NCBI GenBank assembly: GCA_032622095.1
Contig: CP136069.1
Span: 189,649,122 to 189,713,121, forward strand
Direction of reading: 5' to 3'
DNA: 64,000 bases
Source of the DNA: Siphonodentalium dalli
Lineage: Eukaryota; Mollusca; Scaphopoda; Gadilida; Siphonodentaliidae
The notes under the pieces are model-generated. The model made no database searches. It was not told the DNA's origin and was given only the letters and a program-made list of their open reading frames with translations. Within the stretch, counting starts at the first letter, position 1; each line of letters starts with the position of its first letter. Positions 51,505-63,152 of this stretch are shown here, one piece after another. The position numbers and the translations under genes were made by a program.

Positions 51505-52130
51505 CAGGGACGTTGCTAGTAGCTTTTTTTCCGCTGGGTGGGGTGGGGGGCACATGACATTTTCAACGGAACTACTTCCCATGGAAACTGAAATTCCAAC
51601 TGCGCGGAAATATATTCTCCCCCATTCCCGTGGGTTAACATTTTCCTATTGAGATCGAGTACCTTGCAATGTTTAACTGCACCCTTTAATTGCAGCCCGA
51701 GATTCAAATTGCGGTAAATGTTATTTACCCAAATTAACCCATATTGGGTTGAATTTTCCCCACTGGTACCTATAAATTTCCAACTGTTCTGAATTGTTGG
51801 AATTGTTTCGATCATATACCCCCTATAATGGTCGGAATATTTCCAACTAATAGACAATTCAACCGGAAAAAAATCACCGAAAGTAGGAAATAATTCGACT
51901 TCTGGTAATCAGTCGGAAATGTTTATTGAAAGTGAATTAAATTGTCTGACTTTCGGTCCGAAAGCAAATTGTAAAATGGAACTAACTGAACAATTTCAGT
52001 CTCTTGTTTGTCTGAAATTTTGAAATTTCCAACTGCGGTTGTGTCGTGCATTGAATTTCCAACTGTTGAAATTTTTGGGCGGAAGTTGGAGGCGTGTGTA
52101 TGTGTTTCATGTTGCCACCGGGCGTCTCTG
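51505..52130 (+). mobile_element. Diverged hAT-like MITE
   Basis: Starts CAGGGACGTTGCTAG and ends GGCGTCTCTG, which agrees only loosely with the other hAT ends. The interior has many TTTCCAACT motifs. No 8-bp duplication is visible, so the limits are tentative. Confidence 0.55.
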
Positions 52131-52631
52131 TGTGGCAACATATAACTATGACATGTGTTCATGTTGTATATAGATATATCCATCGTAGTGGCTCCGCGTC
52201 ACTCCGGCACAAGAAATTCCATGACACTTTATGTGGCACGTATATGGTTTGACAGTGTCGTATTAGGGGTCAGGGATGGGTGTACAAAAATATGCTCATG
52301 TTAATATGTTAAGGTAGATAATTGCAAAACAAAATCAATAAAGACAAATTTCCACACCGCCCCCCCCCCCCTATTGGGATTTTCCAACCGTCAAATCCAC
52401 ATTTGGCTGCGATTGATTGTCGTGTTCCGTGCAGCTCGCGCGAATATGGATTATCATTCAGCCGCCAAATTCAATCAATCGCCTATATAAACAGTGTGCC
52501 AGAGAACGAATACGACCTCAGGGAGGCCCGCCATTCGTGATATTTCAAACTATATGCTATAGTATTATAACAGGAAATATTTTCAAAAAACACACTGCAT
52601 TATCTAGACTATGAACCCAACTAGGGTATGC
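52131..52631. other. Unassigned sequence
   Basis: Contains a poly-C run at about 52,361-52,371 and short frames that do not resemble a known protein. Confidence 0.4.
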
Positions 52632-53654
52632 GCTCAGTCTACCATCCGAGATCATGACTGTCTGCGAGAAACTATATAAAACATGCATTTTTCATTGCAT
52701 ATTTCATAGTTTTTTTGGCTGCCATTAATTATTTGCAGGACTATTTGTTTTATCGGGTGAAGGACGAAAACAACATAACGCAACAAGATATTATTCAACC
52801 ACGTTTTCAATCATAAAGAGGTTGTAGGAACTCAGTCTACAATTTGAAATCATGACTGTCTGCGAGTTTTTTCTTCCAGTGCCCATTATTTGAAGAAAGT
52901 CGCTTACTATTCCTCCAACGCCTTTTGCTAAATTTAATTTTCGTTGATACATAGTGTTGAAGATATCCTCTTCGGTCAAAGCAACCTATCCAATATTCTA
53001 AATGATAAATTGTTTAGCAGTACGCAAACGTTCTTTGCATCGTCAGGTAGATTCCATTGACGGAAAATCTTCAAAATCCCAATAAGCCTATATATCTTCA
53101 TGTATTCGTCCATATTGCTATCAAAAGTCTCGGCTCAGCTCGCCATAGGACCTACATCCACTCCTTGATAACTGTCCACTAGCTCACTTTAGACCTCACC
53201 CTCAATCTCGACCCCCCCCCCCCCCCATACTAAATTCCAACTAAGCTAACTTTGAGTCCTACATAATTCAATATATAAATATTATTATGCGTTTCAATAT
53301 TGTTAAGGGAGAGGAGCAATATTCTAAGTTAAATAACTTGTGCTCCCATCCCTTTTGATTAACTCATATCATATTTTCAGATTCTATTTTTTTGTCAATG
53401 TATAAATGTTCTATGTAAAGTGGGTTCAAATAAAATATGTTCAAACAAGAAAATAATTAAAACATTTTTCATCGCAGATTCATCTTTGCAGACATTATGT
53501 AGTTTTATGGTGAGAAAATAGTTCTGAAAATGGCTGCAAAAAAAATAAAATATGCGATGAAAAATGTTTTATTTATTTTCTCGCTGACAGTCATGATATC
53601 AGATTGTAGACTGCTTTACTACAACCTCTTATCTATTGGATAATACACTGGCGC
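52632..53654. repeat. Inverted repeat unit of about 1 kb
   Basis: 52,632-52,725 (CAGTCTAC, ATCATGACTGTCTGCGAG, TTTTTCATTGCATATTTCAT) matches 53,530-53,620 in reverse complement (GCATATTTTATT, AGCGAGAAAATAAAT). 52,806-52,872 is a second direct copy of the outer part (GAGGTTGTAG ... ATGACTGTCTGCGAG). It looks like a degenerate fold-back element. A run of C lies near 53,212-53,226. No terminal motif or target duplication is clear. Confidence 0.55.
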
Positions 53655-54221
53655 GAGTTTTTAACTGTTTATTCAGTCACCAACCATGTATCGATCTCTC
53701 GTCCAGTTTTGCTGAAATATGTTTAATTTTGGTCTTAAGAGAACTTGGTTTGTTGGTGGATGCCTGGCGACAGATTCTGAAGTTGTCAAATTGTCTGCTA
53801 GCAGTCTGCTAGCTAGCTATTTTCATCGTGGGTTGCACTACAACAGTCGGCAATGTCCGCCTTGATTGTCGCTGGAAAAAAACACCTATGGCGATTTAAT
53901 AACTGAGCCACCGCGGACACTTTATCTGGTGAATGTCAGTTAAAGATTGGACACAAGCAAAAACATATTGGGGTAGATGTACGGAGTCGATGTTCTTTTC
54001 AGCTTCTTCAATTGCCACCATCTTGTAGACCAAACAGTGACCGCGTTCTCGATTCCTCACTGGTGCAGCATAGCTGCAGTGGCTGTTGGAATTGGATTAC
54101 AGATAACGGATGTGACCACCGTTGTAATAGTTAGCGTTTAAAGACAATACTCACTCTCTGAAACACTGAGAACAATTGCGGGTCAATATGACTAACTTAG
54201 AGTTACTCACAAGTATTTGGA
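53655..54221. other. Unassigned sequence
   Basis: Nothing supported beyond short AT-rich patches. Confidence 0.4.
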
Positions 54222-54806
54222 GTCACATATAACTATCCGACACATGTCAGCGAGTCACTATAATAGTTAATATGACTATATAACTCTGGCCTTATTCGTG
54301 TTGACTATCCCACACATATCAGCGAGTCACTATAATAGTTAATATGACTATATAACTCTGGCCTTATTCGTGTTGACTATTCCACACATATCAGCGAGTC
54401 GCTATAATAGTTAATATGACTATATAACTCTGGCCTTATTCGTGTTGACTATCCCACACATATCAGCGAGTCACTATAATAGTTAATATGACTATATAAC
54501 TCTGGCCTTATTCGTGTTGACTATCCCACACATATCAGCGAGTCACTATAATAGTTAATATGACTATATAACTCTGGCCTTATTCGTGTTGACTATCCCA
54601 CACATATCAGCGAGTCACTATAATAGTTAATATGACTATATAACTCTGGCCTTATTCGTGTTGACTATCCCACACATATCAGCGAGTCACTATAATAGTT
54701 AATATGACTAACTCTTGCCGTATTCATGTTGACTATCCGACACATGTCAGAGAGTCACTAGAATAGTTAATATGACTAAAGCTGGCCTTATTCATATCGA
54801 CTAACA
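54222..54806. repeat. 72-bp minisatellite, about 8 copies
   Basis: The units carry GACTATCCCACACATATCAG, GTCACTATAATAGTTAATAT and CTCTGGCCTTATTCGTGTT. Successive GACTATCC starts are 72 bp apart (54,303; 54,375). The inner copies are nearly identical and the outer copies diverge. Confidence 0.93.
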
Positions 54807-55094
54807 CAAAACTCTAATGGCGACACTGCCTTAAATGATAGCGAAATGTTCAATTTCCATCGAATCGCAATACGATAAACATTTATACCCATTTCCGCAG
54901 CGTCAGTGGAGTATTTTGCATACATAAGAAATAATCGACAAGTTCAATGTGGTCATGAGATTTTGACCACGAGAAAAATTCAGCAGAGTTCGCTGGATTT
55001 TTATCGCGGATAAAACTAATGCATTACCACGTTAAATCCGCCGTTCATTTCTAATGTAGATCTAAAACTCTGTTGTGGCGGACATCAATAGCCG

Positions 55095-56022
55095 CAGAGA
55101 CTTGGTGACAGGGGGGTTTGAGGGGGTGTCTCATCCCCCCCAACTTTGGTCAAATTTTTCAACATTTGGAAATTTCATACCTGCCAAAAGATTAGTTGGA
55201 AATTTCACACCAACAATAGGTTGAAAATGTTCTTGTAATTTAATTGTTTTTGGACCAATTATTACATATTGTTTGTCCAAATTTTGGACTGAAATGGTCA
55301 TCAGTTGGAAATTTTCCAACCTCAGGGGGGTGACAGGTTGGAAATTTCCAACACTTGGAAAGCTTGTGTCCTGGTCACTCCCCCGTGGCCATTAAAAAAC
55401 TGCTAGTTAATTTAAGAAAACAATATTGTCATTCATTTGATCAACATTGTCCTTGGAATTGTCATCAGTTCGAAATTTTCCAACCCAAGTGAGGGTGTCA
55501 GGTTTGAAATTTCCAACTCTAGGAAGGCTTGAGGCTAGTCTAGATGCTAGGATTTCAAAATTTTCTTGTTCCTCCCCCGTAGCCAATACAAAACTGCTAA
55601 TAAGTTTAACGAAACAATATTTTACAACATTTGGTGAAACTTGTGGACTGAAATGGTCATCAGTTGGAGAATTTTCCAACCTGAGGGGGGAGTATGCGGT
55701 TTAAAATTTCCAACACAAAAGGAAAGCTTCAGGTGAGGCCATTCTAGATGCTAGGCTTTGCGATTTTCTTGTATAGTTTAAAAAAATTTCTCACACCGGG
55801 CAAAACAACCATGGTCAGCCCAGTGTGTCCTGGTCTCTTGCCTGTAGCCGTGTGCTTTTGTCTGTAATTAGACTAGTGATGTTAGAATTTATCCAAATTT
55901 TTTCAGGTTAAATATCTGAATGCTCTCATACCGGGAATATAGAACCATGGTTTATGAATATATAGGATATAAGGTCTGAACATTGAGGTGCAAGGAGTGT
56001 GCAAATGAAATTATGCAAAACT
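55095..56022 (-). mobile_element. hAT-like MITE, one end lost
   Basis: Starts CAGAGACTTGGTGACAGG and follows the layout of the element at 34,938-35,976: GGGTGTCTCATCCCCCC, AACTTTGGTC, repeated TTTCCAAC motifs, CTAGATGCTAGG, TCACACCGGG, ending in a GCAAATGAAATTATGCAAAA remnant. The far inverted end is missing. Confidence 0.68.
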
Positions 56023-56683
56023 ATAGATGTTGAATGATGGTAATTGTGCGAATTTTGCCTAAACTGAAAATGAACTAATGTTTCTACTAATTTGGTGTCA
56101 ATCGGACAGTGCACCTTTAAATGAATGTTATTCTTCCTTTATTGACCACATTGTCCCTCATTTGGACAATGGACTCTCATGGTTATTGATAAACCGTAGC
56201 TCGAGTTTTGTTGCACCTAACAAACATGATGGCCAAGCATTAACAGTGCACATATCCATTGGATACACGCATCACATAACTAAATTACCAAGATTGAACT
56301 TACGAACAATTTCGCTCTGGAAAAGTAATCGAATTTCTTGATTTTTAATTCACACACACGTTAATTTCAAGCAGAATAGCCCGATTCATCCCGTAACATG
56401 ATATCGTGCGTTGCATGTGGACATTTAACGAGGCGATTACCTGCCAATTTCAAGCATCTTGGTGTAATTTATTTTTCACTCTTTCTGTGCTGGAGGTATA
56501 AATTGTCAGCTAATAGTTCGCATATCAATATTCGCCGGATGCAAATTCATTCCTTTTAGTGTGATATTTCCAACTGACGTGAAACTTCCAACTGATCAAA
56601 CACCCAAGACACCCAACCCCACCCCACCCCCATGTCGTTAGGTCTCTGTTGGATGTGCACAAAGATTGTGGTCATTGAACCTT
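56023..56683. other. Unassigned sequence
   Basis: Short frames only. A small CCCACCCC stretch is near 56,611-56,631. Confidence 0.4.
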
Positions 56684-56713
56684 TTAACCCTTTACCCAAC
56701 AGAACGGCCCTGT

Positions 56714-56782
56714 GCCAATGCATTCTCTTATATATGCGAGTCGACTATAGGTCGCCTCGCATATATAAGAGAATGCATTGGC
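56714..56782. repeat. 69-bp hairpin (3 of 7)
   Basis: Same arms as the other hairpins. The centre is GTCGACTATAGGTCGCC, so one pair more than usual is broken. Confidence 0.9.
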
Positions 56783-56861
56783 TTAACACATTAAAAATTA
56801 TAAAATTGTTAAAGAATGTAAGAAAAAATGGTAAAAGGTGTTAAAAAAAGATTTTTTTTAG

Positions 56862-56930
56862 GCCAATGCATTCTCTTATATATGCGAGGCGACCTATGGT
56901 CGACTCGCATATATACGAGAATGCATTGGC
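56862..56930. repeat. 69-bp hairpin (4 of 7)
   Basis: Reverse-oriented centre, with one extra mismatch in the right arm (ATATACGAGA). Confidence 0.9.
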
Positions 56931-57018
56931 ACATGGCATAACTGTAACCAACACAATGTGGTCAATGAGCCGGTTCCAATGATATCCATATGTGTATGGT
57001 TTTATTGAGACAGACCCA

Positions 57019-57374
57019 AACATATGGTATCTTGTGTGCGCACGAGAACGCAGGAATGTGCCTTGATGATTTCCGTTATAGGTAGCAGCTTAATTAAAAC
57101 TCCCAACTTCACCCACCCACCCGGACCAGCTAGGTCATGCAGACAAAATATCCTCAAGCAGTTGGACAATTAAACCGAACACTTGCTACTTGGTAGTAAC
57201 ATTTCCAAATGGTGCCTTGTATGTTTAATACGTCATCGAAGAGGAACACTCTCAACTCTTTGCTCGACAATCACGCTTCTTGTGGAAAATAATAAGGAAC
57301 GTTATTTATTTATTTATTTATATCGAAGAAAGTTCAACACATAAATAATTCTATGATACGAATGAGCCTCTTTG
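57019..57374. other. Unassigned sequence with (TTTA)n
   Basis: A short (TTTA)n run lies at about 57,302-57,321. Nothing else is supported. Confidence 0.4.
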
Positions 57375-58154
57375 TAGGGACGTGGCTAGAGGGTCTTCGT
57401 TGTGGGAGGGTGTCCACCTTGGATAATTCCCACTGCACCCCTCTTGAATCGGAATCACACCAACACAACTTTTTGCATAATTCCATTTGCACCCGCCCCC
57501 CCCCCGAATCAGAATCACAGACCAAACACAAGTTTTGCATAATTCCATTTGCACCCCCCCCCCCCCCCCTTGAATCAGAATGAGACCAAACACAAGCTTT
57601 GCATAATTCCACTTGCACCCCCTTACACCTCAGTGCTCATGTCTAATATCCTATATATTCATCATACACCATGATTCTATATCCCCGGTATGAGAACATT
57701 GATATTTTAACCTGAAAAAATGCATAAATTCTAACATCTAGTGGTCAAACTCCAGACAAATGCTCACATCTATGGGCAAGAGACCAGGACACACCGGGCA
57801 GATCATGGTTGTTCGGCCCGGTGTAAGAAAATTTTTAAAACTATACAAGAAAATCGCAAATCCTAGCATCTAGACTGGCCTCAACTGAAGCTTTCCTATA
57901 GTGTTGGAAATTTCAAACCTCATATCCCCCCTCAGGTTGGAAAATTCTCCAACTGATGACCATTTCAGTCCACAAATTTGACCAAATGTAGTAAAATATT
58001 GTTTTGTTAAACTAATTAGCAGTTTTGTATTGGCCACAATGACACACCGGGCGGACCATGTTTCCAACTAATGTTTTGGCAGGTATGAAATTTCCAACTG
58101 TTGAGCATTTTGACAAAGTTGGGGAATGAGACACCCCCTGTCGCCACGTCTCTG
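57375..58154 (+). mobile_element. hAT-like MITE, opposite to the 55-kb copy
   Basis: Starts TAGGGACGTGGCTAGAGGG and ends CGCCACGTCTCTG. The order of blocks follows the element at 33,298-34,381: GTGTCCACCTTGG, three GCATAATTCCA blocks with poly-C runs, the ACACCGGGCAG/TCGGCCCGGTGT dyad at about 57,790, and TTTCCAAC motifs. It is internally shortened, and no matching 8-bp duplication is found. Confidence 0.7.
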
Positions 58155-59104
58155 TGGTATATAAAGTCCATGCATACTTATTTAACGTATTCATCTATCT
58201 CTTTTTATCACCGAACCGAACCGAACCGGACCTGGTTGTAACCTGCAAATAAAACGATAATTTCATGCTTCAAATGCTTCAGATACACAATGGCGCGATA
58301 AAATCACCAAAATCTCATAATTATGGACATAGTCAGTTGACTACTGTCCCCCAATCCAGGTTAGAGGTGGATCGACGTTTAAAAACATGCATTGGAACTA
58401 ACTAGCTTACTGACCACTTGAAATTATGGTGTTCTGTCCACCAGGCCATACAGGCATTTATTTATTTATTGTAACTGAAATAAATTTGGTACAGTCTATA
58501 TGGATGTTCAACATCATGAATACTTTGAAGAGGGACCAATGACGTTGTTTGCATTTCCATTTTAGAGTTATCCTTCCTTGTTTTTATGGAAATATTTATT
58601 GTTGTCCATCCGCGCAAATACCTCACCCATGGTTCATTGAATCTCAATGAAATATGGTATAGATATTTGCCATTGGGACTGCTTTCAAATGAGACCAAAC
58701 CCAATGACGTTTGAATTTTCCGTTCCAGAGTTATCCTTCTTAGTTTTTCTATAGACATAATGTTGCTGTACCTACACCCTGTCGTCTGGAGGAGTCCATG
58801 TTACCATGACAAGACCAAGGTAGAGTTGTTAAAACACATTGGAAATTATTATCTTATTGACCACACGTGGTTTATACGAGTACTAGCTTCGGGAGCTTTT
58901 ATTCAGCATATTTTGATCTTAGACAGAGCCTTTATTTAGCGGCGGAGGCGGCATATTTTGATCTTAGACAGAGCCTTTATTTAGCGGCGGCGGCACATTT
59001 TGATCGTTTAAACATTTTGATGTTTAAAAATATATGTATATTACATTAGGTTTTTTTAAAATTAGATTGAACTCCTTGCTCAGTTTAACAAAACATATTT
59101 TGAA
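58155..59104. other. Unassigned, with two small duplications
   Basis: A 45-bp tandem pair lies at 58,907-58,996 (CATATTTTGATCTTAGACAG, then GAGCCTTTATTTAGCGGCGG). Two diverged tandem units lie at about 58,470-58,755, sharing TGAAATA-TTGGTA, CCAATGACGTT and AGAGTTATCCTTC. No gene is recognised. Confidence 0.5.
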
Positions 59105-59636
59105 AAAACTAACGCCGCTATAACATCCGCTGGGGTACCCAGAGTCACCACACCGCTATAACATCCGCTGGGGTACACATAGTCACCACACCGCTATAAC
59201 ATCCGCTGGGGTACCCCAGTTCACATCACCTTTATAATATATGCTGGGGTACCCCGAGTCACCACACCGTGATAGAATCCGCTGATGTACTCCGAGTCAC
59301 CACACCGTTATAACATCCGCTGCATGGGTACCCCGGGTCACCACACCATTATAACACTGCTGGTGTACCCCCGATTCACCAAATCGTTAACATCCGCTGG
59401 GGTACCCCCCCCCCCCCCCGATTCACTACATCGTTATAACATCCGCTCAGGTACCCCGAGTTACCACACCGTTATAACATCCGCTGTGGTACCCCCCCCC
59501 CCCGAGTCACTACATCGTTATAACATCCGCTCGGGTGTACGCCGAGTTACCACACCGTTATAACAACCGCTGGGGTACCCCGGGTAACCACATCGTTATA
59601 ACATCCGCTGGGATACCACGAGTCAACCCTAGTCAC
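59105..59636. repeat. 38-44-bp minisatellite with variable C-runs
   Basis: About 12 copies of a unit with TATAACATCCGCTGGGGTAC, then a C-run of 3 to 14 bases, then GAGTCACCACACCG. Length change is mostly in the C-run. Confidence 0.9.
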
Positions 59637-60189
59637 AACAAATTTTAAATCGGTCTCGTCAACTGTCAAAAATGCCAAGGCTCCACTTACACCGCCATCA
59701 TTTTGTTTTTGAATTGGTAATCATTTATGACATAACCTAGGTCTAAGAAATGAAAATGTGTTCACTCAATGAAGCAAGCACACTGGAGCAATGAACACTC
59801 ATACTCATTCCGTGCCTCCATAACTCTGATATCTACATATACACCAAAGAATGTAGGTCTGTTATTGAAAGAAAATAACAATTATTATTGCTGCCCATCA
59901 AAAACGTCGAACAAATAGAACCAATTCGACCAGCGCTTCCCGTGCCAAGCACGTCAGTTGATATAGACTCTTAATCATAAGTAAAAATAGCTGTTATCGA
60001 AATTGGACTGGAACCCCGAATACATCTTTAATTTCCTATCTGCACACATGACCAATTCGTGTATTATGGGACGAGAATATTTGCTGAAGATATACATGTT
60101 TATCTGTGTATAGGGTGAGCTCTAGCGATCAGACTGGTCAAACAGAGAATTCGATTTCGTGACGCATATTGGACATCAGCATCCTGATC
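59637..60189. other. Unassigned sequence
   Basis: No supported feature. Confidence 0.4.
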
Positions 60190-60330
60190 ACATATCAGCG
60201 TCATCGATGCATACATTGGCTGCGGACACACGTACCACAGTAGCGATGGCATTGTAGGTGTGACGATTTATTATGGTGCAGTTTGGTGACAATTGGTCGT
60301 CATATTTCTGTGCCATAGCTGAGTTTCCGC
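60190..60330. repeat. Left arm of a split inverted repeat
   Basis: The segments GCGGACACACGTACCACAGT, GATGGCATTGTAGGTGTGAC and TTTGGTGACAATTGGTCGTC are complementary to 60,790-60,871 and, past the LINE insertion, to 61,570-61,612. Confidence 0.7.
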
Positions 60331-60784
60331 ACGAGTCGACTCGACCAATTAACCCATTGCGTTTCACAATGCTAGGTTGATCTCTACTCATTACGTTTTG
60401 CTACATTGTATTCTCTACGATATATATAATTGCACGATCGATCGTCCATAATTGTATTTGACAGTGGCAATCCCCCATTCACTCACATATCATGCATGCA
60501 GTACGTTTTGTTGATATGAACTCAATTCATGTTTATCCACTTATATTAATTTCATGCGTATTACGACAGTTCGTCAATTGCGGTTTTTATTTTGCGACGT
60601 TCAGTTCTCCGCATAATTATGATAACATTATCATGCGGGCCAATGAAGCTATGTCGGAACTGTTGGAGGAAATGCAACTGCGAGAAAGTATCAGGAATAA
60701 ACAAAGCGAACTATACAAGGGCCAAAAACAAGATAAATGCTGATTATAACGAACTTTGGAGGACTCATTGTGCGAATATGCAGC
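60331..60784. other. Spacer inside the inverted repeat
   Basis: Overlapping short plus-strand frames (60,492-60,743; 60,592-60,819) have no recognised domain. Nothing else is seen. Confidence 0.4.
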
Positions 60785-60871
60785 GGGCGACATGGCTAGC
60801 TATGGCATATTATTTATGACAACTAATTGTCACCAAACTCCACCATATATAATTGTCACACCTACTATGCC
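60785..60871. repeat. Right arm of the inverted repeat, first half
   Basis: Complementary to about 60,245-60,330 (TAGCTATGGCATA, GACAACTAATTGTCACCAAA, GTCACACCTACTATGCCATC). It is cut at GCCATC by the LINE 3' tail. The second half resumes at about 61,570 as GCATCGCTACTGCG. Confidence 0.72.
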
Positions 60872-61565
60872 ATCAATTCAATTCAATTCTTTATTCACTC
60901 TCAATAAATCCAAAATTGACACGTCTGAGAGGTCACAAATATCATAACATAATCAATATATGACGATGGCGGTCAATACATGTATAAACATAACTATATT
61001 TTATTTCTATTGTCTTGGCGGTGAACCCGTTAGCAGTTCTATATTTCTGATAAAGTCACACATTGTGTGTATTAAGACAGCGTATTTTGTTCCCATGATG
61101 ATCTTAAACTGTTTCAAGTTAGGGGAACTTGTTATCGACAAAGGTATAAATCGTCTCCTCAATGAACATATTGCGTCACAATTCATTATATAGTGGTATT
61201 CGTCTCCAACTCTATCTCAACTGCACAAGTTACAGAATTGAGTGTTTCTGGATTCATTCCATGTACTAGTCTCAACGGGTAAGTGGTGGCTTCTGCATCT
61301 TAAACTACCATAGTTTTGACGTCCTTCATATACGTGCTATTTAAATAATGTTCGGCTCTAAAATCGGTTTTGAAAACCTTATATAAAGAACATTTACTCA
61401 TAGAATTTACTCGTTTGTGCCAATCTGCTATATAATGTGTGACTAACAAACTTTTAAGGGATTCTCTCAGCCAAGATGATTCGATACGCGCGGACATTTG
61501 TATGTCCCACAGGTAATAATGATCAGTTTTCAGTAAAATGTTTTCAACATGCGCATTGCGATATC
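60872..61565 (-). pseudogene. 5'-truncated LINE: ORF2 C-terminus and 3' tail
   Basis: Reading the minus strand from about 61,560, one frame gives YYLWDIQ, then ADWHKRV, then CSLYKVFKTDF, ending at a stop near 61,300. A shifted frame gives LRCRSHHLPVET, FCNLC, then GDEYHYIMNC and RRRFIPL, closing at the stop at 61,007-61,009. One in-frame stop lies at 61,217-61,219. The FCNLC...GDEYHYIMNC order is the Cys-His knuckle found near the end of many invertebrate LINE ORF2 proteins (family knowledge). Downstream is an AATAAAGAATTGAATTG tail with GAATT repeats, a usual LINE 3' end. Reverse transcriptase and endonuclease domains are missing. The clade is unassigned. Confidence 0.78.
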
Positions 61566-61569
61566 CATG

Positions 61570-61612
61570 GGTGCATCGCTACTGCGATGCGTGTGTCCGC
61601 GGCCATAATATA
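61570..61612. repeat. Right arm of the inverted repeat, second half
   Basis: The GCATCGCTACTGCG and CGTGTGTCCGCGGCCA segments are complementary to about 60,200-60,250. This continues the arm broken at 60,871. Confidence 0.65.
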
Positions 61613-61997
61613 TAAGAATACGGTATGAACGCAGTAACAGCCATGGACAATTATGCACTATAACTAAGAAATCCAGTGCAAATGATAACAGTATTATCAG
61701 CCATGTGAATAAATAACTGCTGTGCTGGTTAATATAATATTATCCGCAGCTTACTCCTTCAAATATATTATGTTGGGATACATATATATACATTGTATAT
61801 ACTGTAACATTATAATACATTTAATCCTTCATATACTAAACAATCATTAACCCTTTACCCAACAAACCGGCCAAAAACGGCCAAATAAAGCTGCAACAGC
61901 CTAAATTATCTTGGGTCTGTCTCAATAAAACCATACAAATATGGATATCATTGGAACCGGCTCATTGACCACATTGTGATAGTTAGTTATGCCCCGT

Positions 61998-62066
61998 GCC
62001 AATGCATTCTATTATATATGCGAGTCGACCATAGGTCGCCTCGCATATATAAGAGAATGCATTGGC
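61998..62066. repeat. 69-bp hairpin (5 of 7)
   Basis: One extra mismatch in the left arm (ATTCTATTATAT). Confidence 0.9.
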
Positions 62067-62143
62067 CTAAACAAATCTTTTTTAACACTTTTTACCATTT
62101 TTTCTTACATTCTTTAACAATTTTATAATTTTTAATGTGTTAA

Positions 62144-62212
62144 GCCAATGCATTCTCTTATATATGCGAGGCGACCTATGGTCGACTCGCATATATAAGA
62201 GAATCCATTGGC
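62144..62212. repeat. 69-bp hairpin (6 of 7)
   Basis: One extra mismatch in the right arm (GAATCCATTGGC). Confidence 0.9.
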
Positions 62213-62269
62213 ACAGGGTCGTTCTGTTGGGTAAAGGGTTAACGAGTAGTTATCCCTTTGGAAATGTTC

Positions 62270-62305
62270 ATAATAAGTTCAACAAACGTTTGTTGAACTT
62301 ATTAT
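62270..62305. repeat. 36-bp perfect palindrome
   Basis: Left arm ATAATAAGTTCAACAAAC and right arm GTTTGTTGAACTTATTAT meet with no spacer, 28 bp right of the TTAA MITE. It is too short for a terminator claim in an animal genome; function unknown. Confidence 0.93.
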
Positions 62306-62524
62306 CTTAACATTTCTTACCAATTAATACGAATCATTCTGCTCTTGTATTATCTGTTTCTTTGCATGTCGTCTGCTTTTATTACCTGAACACCCCTCTA
62401 AATGCATAATAGACTATTGCAATGTATACTGAATAACTGACTCATTCAGTGTGTAAAGGGTTAATATTATTATCCTGTATACGGTGGAGTCTGCGAATAA
62501 AATAAATAGCACACGTTAAAGGCA

Positions 62525-62670
62525 AACATAGTGTTTGAATTACTTAAAGGCATACAATGTGTTTGTGAATTAGTTAAAGGCACACAGTGTTTTTTTGAAT
62601 TAGTTAAAGGCACACATATTGTTTGTGAATTAGTTAAAGGCGGCGCACAGTGTTTTTGAAATAGTTTGGA
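62525..62670. repeat. 36-39-bp minisatellite, about 4 copies
   Basis: The units carry GAATTAGTTAAAGGCACACA and a GTGTTTTTTT/TTGTTTGT part. The copies are diverged. Confidence 0.8.
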
Positions 62671-63152
62671 CAGCATTAATCTGTATAGGGACTAGTAATC
62701 TTAATTATTCATTTAGAACCCATTCAACCCTATATAGGGTTATCACCATACTCCCTTCTCTGGACCGTGTAGCAAGGTTAATTTGTTTGAACACATAAAC
62801 CAGTGATGTTATATATCAAAATATTAGCTTTCTATTTCGTGGTTTTCGTAAGGATGCAGCTATACAGTTTGATTTAATTTAGTTTTTAGAAATAATTTTC
62901 TATTCAAAAATAGGTCATCAAATTCTGTGGTATGAGTTATTTCCCTTTGAAATCCAACCGTATCTATAATAGACAGGTACTGTATATGCATGTATTTGTA
63001 ACAGTAGCTATGATAGACAGGTAATGTATATCCATGTATGTGCACACACCCAAGCATGTGAGAAGCTTATATATTCAATCAGGCTGAATTAGGATGATAA
63101 AATTAATTTTAGACAAGCGGTTTTTAAATGTGCTGCGATTTTTTTACCCTGT
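62671..63152. other. Unassigned sequence with a short duplication
   Basis: A pair of segments of about 45 bp (TAATAGACAGGTACTGTATA and TGATAGACAGGTAATGTATA) lies at about 62,967-63,050. Nothing else is supported. Confidence 0.45.

Larger units (their letters stand above)
56688..57018. mobile_element. TTAA MITE with two 69-bp hairpins (copy 2, truncated)
   Basis: The left TTAA (56,684-56,687) and CCCTTTACCCAACA end are present. Hairpins lie at 56,714-56,782 and 56,862-56,930. Similarity to copy 1 stops after TATTGAGACAGACC, so the right end is lost. Confidence 0.8.
61851..62238. mobile_element. TTAA MITE with two 69-bp hairpins (copy 3)
   Basis: Both TTAA sites (61,847-61,850; 62,239-62,242) and both ends (CCCTTTACCCAACA; TGTTGGGTAAAGGG) are intact. 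It is oriented opposite to copy 1: the GGCCAAAAACGGCCAAATAA part is now on the left. Hairpins lie at 61,998-62,066 and 62,144-62,212. Confidence 0.88.

Noticed and set aside
55095-58154. Single 3-kb hAT element using CAGAGAC ends at both limits
   Set aside because: The internal layout shows two elements in opposite orientation with unrelated sequence and a TTAA MITE between them, and no 8-bp duplication.
60492-60819. Two overlapping plus-strand frames as a small gene
   Set aside because: There is no recognised domain, the start context is weak, and they lie between the arms of an inverted repeat.
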